From contig PIXT01000023.1 in NCBI GenBank assembly GCA_003096235.1, positions 1 through 26,486 on the forward strand: a stretch of DNA of 26,486 nt, written 5' to 3'. Position numbers and translations under genes: made by a program. Shown in pieces: positions 23,809 to 26,486 of the stretch. The notes under the pieces are model-generated. The model made no database searches and was not told where the DNA came from. It saw nothing but the letters and a program-made list of their open reading frames with translations. Numbering within the stretch: the stretch's first letter is position 1; the number at the start of each line of letters is the position of its first letter. Source of the stretch: Candidatus Bathyarchaeum sp. GTDB taxonomy: Archaea; Thermoproteota; Bathyarchaeia; Bathyarchaeales; Bathyarchaeaceae.

Positions 23809-24225
23809 TTGCCGAAAATCAAAGTAAACGCAAAATGGGTACAAAATGTTCAATCTATCGCGGATAATACACGTGGTCACGGCATAGTTTTGGACTTGGG
23901 AGCGGCTAAGGGCGGAGACAATACAGGACCATCAGCATTGGAGTTGGCGATCATGTCTTTGGCTGATTGTGCCGTAACAATATTTGCGGATGTTTGCAAG
24001 AAGAGCAATGTTGAAATCAGCAAAATGGAAGTCATGGCAGAGGCAGACAAGCCCGCAGATTCACCCAAATTGACTGGAGTGAACCTGAAAGTCAGCGTAA
24101 CGTCAAAAGCAAGAAAACCAAAACTTGATGCGGTCTGGAGGAGAACCGAGGCAAACTGCCCAGTGGTATCTATCTTCCAAGATAACATACCCATAAAAAT
24201 TGAGTTTGAAACAATCACTGAGTAG
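23809..24225 (+). CDS. OsmC family protein
   Basis: A 138-residue OsmC/Ohr-fold protein, of a family that reduces organic hydroperoxides with a pair of cysteines. Cys54 in SLADCAVTIFADVC and Cys117 in EANCPVV sit at the two family positions, so peroxidase activity is plausible. The N-terminal beta part ends in GPSALELAIMSLADC as usual. Length is normal. The TTG at 23809 is preceded by GGTG at 23797-23800 (8 bases). It stands alone, with its own A/T-rich promoter region and a T-tract after it. Subfamily (OsmC, Ohr, YhfA) is not resolved. Confidence 0.87.
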   Translation: MPKIKVNAKWVQNVQSIADNTRGHGIVLDLGAAKGGDNTGPSALELAIMSLADCAVTIFADVCKKSNVEISKMEVMAEADKPADSPKLTGVNLKVSVTSKARKPKLDAVWRRTEANCPVVSIFQDNIPIKIEFETITE

Positions 24226-24243
24226 CTTTCCTTACTCAGCGAC

Positions 24244-24260
24244 TCTTTTTTTCTAAAAGA
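24244..24260 (+). terminator. Terminator after the OsmC-like gene
   Basis: TCTTTT and AAAAGA can pair around a short T-rich loop, and the stretch contains T7, 20 bases after the stop codon. Confidence 0.45.
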
Positions 24261-24390
24261 TTTTAGTGTTCGTATTATTGTAGAATTTGTCAATTACCTG
24301 ATGCTTGTTGTTTTCAGTTTTCATAAGTTAAGTAGCAAAAAGGTTTTTAGCCCAAAACAAACCAGTCAAAGTAAGTGAACAGGGTTTACC

Positions 24391-25215
24391 ATGAAGTTTG
24401 TTGATGCTCACATTCACCTTGCAGATGACAGGTATTCACAAAATGTAAAAGAAATCGTGGACGAGGCAAAAAAGTTAGGCATTTTGGGTTTGGTAGCTAA
24501 TTCTATGGACCTAGATTCAAGTCACAAAAGCCTCAAGTTAGCTGAAGAGTATCCTGATCATGTGTATTCTGCTTTGGGTATTCATCCTTGGAACACCAAG
24601 CAACTGAAGCCCAACGAACTTCAAGATACAGCAGATTTGATTCTCAGAAACTCAGAAAACAGGCAAAGAGTGGTTGCTGTTGGCGAGATAGGGTTGGATG
24701 CTAGCTATTCTGGAAATGGAGAACCTACAGAAATTCAGAAACAAGTTTTTCATGAGATGCTTTCTGTGGCAGAAAAAACATCCTTGCCCGTGATAATTCA
24801 TTCCAGAGGAACTACCAGCCAGATTGTAAATATGCTTCCATCTTATAACATCAAAAAGGTTCTTCTTCACTGGTTCAGCCAGCCCCACAGTTTAATACCA
24901 ACAATCGTAGATCGAGGCTACTACATCACCGAAGGACCACCCGCACTATTTTCTGGCGGCATCCGCGAAGTTATTAGACAAATACCATTAACGCACCTTA
25001 TGACAGAAACTGATGGTCCTGTTCGTTTCAGAGGACCATTTAAAGATAAACTGACTACCCCTGCTTTTATTCCCGCCGTGGTTGATGCAGTAGCTGAGTT
25101 GAAGGAAAAAGAGAAAAGTGAGGTTGCGGACCAGATTTTCAGGAATTTCATTGACTTTTTTGATGTGAAATGCGTAAGGGATAAAAGGCATGATGTGGGG
25201 ACAATTGATGGCTAA
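24391..25215 (+). CDS. TatD family metal-dependent hydrolase
   Basis: A 274-residue TIM-barrel hydrolase of the TatD family, most often DNases or phosphoesterases with two metal ions. The metal-binding set is visible: DAHIHL with His7 and His9, AVGEIGLD (Glu near residue 97), IIHSRG (His near 136), LLHWF (His near 159) and TETDGP (Asp near 209). Length is slightly above the usual 255-265, with a polar C-terminal tail. It precedes S17e by 40 bases and may share its transcript. The natural substrate is unknown. Confidence 0.88.
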   Translation: MKFVDAHIHLADDRYSQNVKEIVDEAKKLGILGLVANSMDLDSSHKSLKLAEEYPDHVYSALGIHPWNTKQLKPNELQDTADLILRNSENRQRVVAVGEIGLDASYSGNGEPTEIQKQVFHEMLSVAEKTSLPVIIHSRGTTSQIVNMLPSYNIKKVLLHWFSQPHSLIPTIVDRGYYITEGPPALFSGGIREVIRQIPLTHLMTETDGPVRFRGPFKDKLTTPAFIPAVVDAVAELKEKEKSEVADQIFRNFIDFFDVKCVRDKRHDVGTIDG

Positions 25216-25255
25216 AGAAAGTAAGGAACTGTTTACAGGGAGAAAGTGGTGAAAA

Positions 25256-25477
25256 ATGGGAAAAGTACGAACTGAACAGGTGAAGAGGCTAGCTCGCGAG
25301 TTGTTGAACAAATATCCGAGCAAATTTACGGCAGATTTCGAAAATAATAAACAGTTTGTGAATGAGTACACAAACATTTCGTCAACGAAACTAAGAAACA
25401 GGGTCGCTGGTTACACTGCTCGATTGGCAAGTGCAGCCTATGGTTCTGAAGCTTGCGAACCTGATGAGGAAGAATAA
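25256..25477 (+). CDS. rps17e: 30S ribosomal protein S17e
   Basis: A 73-residue small-subunit ribosomal protein found in archaea and eukaryotes but not bacteria. GKVRTEQVKRLARELLNKYP and the strongly conserved SSTKLRNRVAGYTARL (residues 42-57) identify it. The C terminus ends in a short acidic tail (EPDEEE). A GGTGA site overlaps the few bases before the ATG. It is a good sign that the window is archaeal. Confidence 0.94.
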   Translation: MGKVRTEQVKRLARELLNKYPSKFTADFENNKQFVNEYTNISSTKLRNRVAGYTARLASAAYGSEACEPDEEE

Positions 25478-25538
25478 AGAAACTCAAGTTGAAGAAATGG
25501 TTGTTTATTTTCTTCTTTATTGAGTTCTGTCGAATATT

Positions 25539-25548
25539 TTTATAATTA
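25539..25548 (+). promoter_or_regulatory. TATA box upstream of the helical protein gene
   Basis: TTTTTATAAT precedes the gene at 25602 by about 58 bases, predicting a leader of about 30 bases that contains the GAGGGG ribosome site (25589-25594). Confidence 0.45.
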
Positions 25549-25601
25549 ATTACGTATCTTTCATGAGCATATACATTTAGACTGAAAAGAGGGGAACCTG
25601 A

Positions 25602-25976
25602 TTGTCAACAATGGATGGTTATAGAAAAGGCTGGGCTACCCGTTATCTAAGGGAGGCAAAAGCAGAGTTGACCGCGGCTAAAAACACACCTTACTTGGCA
25701 GCAGGTTTCATGATGGAAGCCCTAACAAAAGCCCAAGCAGCCATCTATTATAGTTTAGGGGATCCCGCGTTTATTGTGCCCATAGTTCATGAGACCCTTA
25801 ACACTAAACAGAATGTCAATGATCCGATTTTGAATTTTCTTGTCGAAATCGAAAAAACACTCCAACAGTTGGCACAGAGCCCTACTGCAGATAACCAAAA
25901 AACAATGGAACAAGTGGCAGACATAATTGAGTTCACGTCTGAAATAGTGGAGCTTTTCGGAGGCAAAAGCGCATAG
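25602..25976 (+). CDS. Unrecognised helical protein (weakly HEPN-like)
   Basis: A 124-residue soluble protein that I cannot place with confidence. It looks all-helical: WATRYLREAKAELTAAKN (residues 11-28), AAGFMMEALTKAQAAIYYSLG (33-53), then PILNFLVEIEKTLQQLAQ and a last helix MEQVADIIEFTSEIVELFG. The spacing of the first two helices, with Ala-rich faces and a KAQAAIYY stretch, resembles the core of HEPN proteins, but the RxxxxH nuclease motif is not seen. The start is TTG at 25602 behind GAGGGG (7 bases). ATG at 25611 is possible but badly spaced. It ends 18 bases before the MoaD-like gene, so the two are probably one operon. Confidence 0.6.
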   Translation: MSTMDGYRKGWATRYLREAKAELTAAKNTPYLAAGFMMEALTKAQAAIYYSLGDPAFIVPIVHETLNTKQNVNDPILNFLVEIEKTLQQLAQSPTADNQKTMEQVADIIEFTSEIVELFGGKSA

Positions 25977-25994
25977 ATTACGAGAGAACACAAA

Positions 25995-26288
25995 ATGGTT
26001 ATCACAGTAAACGTTAGGTTTTTGGGAATATTCCAACGTCTGTCTGGAAAAAAATTTTTCCCGTTGGAGCTGGAGGATTCGGCAACAGTTAGAGCAGTTA
26101 TAACTAAGCTTACCGAAACGTTTTCAAACGAATTCAAGGAGGTTCTAGTTGACTCGCAGCTTGATGATCCACGACCAAACGCTCTGATTCTTGTTGAAGG
26201 AAAAGAGATTAGCGCGTTAAATGGACTGGAAACTGAAGTTAAAGAATCTGAGGAGATTGTTTTTGTTCCGATGGTTCATGGTGGTTAA
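25995..26288 (+). CDS. MoaD/SAMP-like ubiquitin-fold protein
   Basis: A 97-residue beta-grasp protein. It begins with a strand VITVNVRFLGIF, has a hydrophobic core typical of MoaD (LELEDSATVRAVITKLTETF, NALILVEGKEISALNGLET) and ends in VPMVHGG. A terminal Gly-Gly is the site that E1-like enzymes adenylate, for sulfur transfer in molybdopterin or tRNA thiolation, or for protein conjugation as an archaeal small modifier (SAMP). Which of these applies cannot be decided without partner genes, and no E1-like or MoaE gene is in the window. It follows the unrecognised helical gene by 18 bases. Confidence 0.87.
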   Translation: MVITVNVRFLGIFQRLSGKKFFPLELEDSATVRAVITKLTETFSNEFKEVLVDSQLDDPRPNALILVEGKEISALNGLETEVKESEEIVFVPMVHGG

Positions 26289-26358
26289 TTATAGTTCCCT
26301 GATGCGTTGTTGTGCATTTTATTTGAGCCTGTTTTTGTGATGAAGGGAAAAGAGAAGT

Positions 26359-26486
26359 TTATTGTTTCTTCTTTTGCTGTTTGAGAAGTTGCTTGACGCG
26401 TTTCTCCATCTTTAACTCGTGGGCATGCTCTTTAGGAGGGAGAGGCAACTGTTTCAGGTATTCTTCTAAGGGAAGCTCCGTTTTAG
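26359..26486 (-). CDS. C-terminal part of an unidentified protein, cut by the window edge
   Basis: On the minus strand an open frame enters from the right edge and runs 41 codons to TAA at 26359-26361. The visible tail includes LPLEEYLKQLPLPPKEHAHE and ends in a very basic, Gln/Lys-rich stretch (KRVKQLLKQQKKKQ). No family is recognised from this fragment. The start lies outside the window. It converges on the MoaD-like gene with a 70-base gap. Confidence 0.5.
   Translation of the reverse strand, partial: KTELPLEEYLKQLPLPPKEHAHELKMEKRVKQLLKQQKKKQ

Noticed and set aside
25208..25252. 14-codon ORF between tatD and S17e
   Set aside because: Overlaps the tatD stop and the S17e ribosome site, with no conserved feature. 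Probably chance.

Overview
The window reads as chromosomal DNA of an AT-rich archaeon. Archaeal signs are TATA-box promoters with short or absent leaders, Shine-Dalgarno sites of the GGTGA type, ribosomal protein S17e, the archaeal 3-dehydroquinate route (ADH synthase plus type II DHQ synthase), a GHMP-type shikimate kinase, and a Fae-Hps enzyme. LysW-dependent lysine synthesis together with methanopterin-type C1 chemistry suggests a TACK-group archaeon, perhaps a Bathyarchaeia member. That placement is inference, because no rRNA or tRNA gene is present in the window.

Region 1 (about 120-5830, + strand) is a lysine cluster in the order lysW, lysX, lysY, lysZ, lysJ, lysK. Together these carry alpha-aminoadipate (and possibly glutamate, toward ornithine) to lysine on the LysW carrier protein. 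LysX is unusually long because of an insertion inside its ATP-grasp domain. A DUF454 membrane protein (- strand), an Lrp/AsnC regulator (- strand) and a divergent small membrane protein (+ strand) follow. The regulator is a candidate LysM-like controller of the lysine genes.

Region 2 (about 7330-19500) is aromatic amino acid synthesis. pheA lies on the + strand and meets tyrA tail-to-tail, sharing a CTAG. On the - strand a compact 12-gene run, transcribed from about 19460 down to 8179, reads lysC (aspartate kinase), asd, ADH synthase, DHQ synthase II, aroD, aroE, aroK, aroA, aroC, aroQ, aminotransferase, tyrA. It encodes the route from aspartate through aspartate semialdehyde and chorismate to tyrosine in near-reaction order, with gaps of a few bases or overlaps at almost every junction.

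Region 3 (about 19600-23600) holds glyA (SHMT, - strand), a 48-residue ribbon-helix-helix-like peptide, and a 481-residue protein that fuses an N-terminal helix-turn-helix segment to formaldehyde-activating enzyme and hexulose-6-phosphate synthase. An inverted repeat abuts its TATA box. This three-part fusion with a possible self-operator is the most unusual item in the window. A RidA gene converges on it.

Region 4 (about 23800-26486) has single housekeeping-type genes: OsmC-like, TatD-like, S17e, an unrecognised helical protein paired with a MoaD/SAMP-like ubiquitin-fold protein, and a gene cut off by the right edge. No CRISPR array, insertion sequence, rRNA or tRNA was seen.
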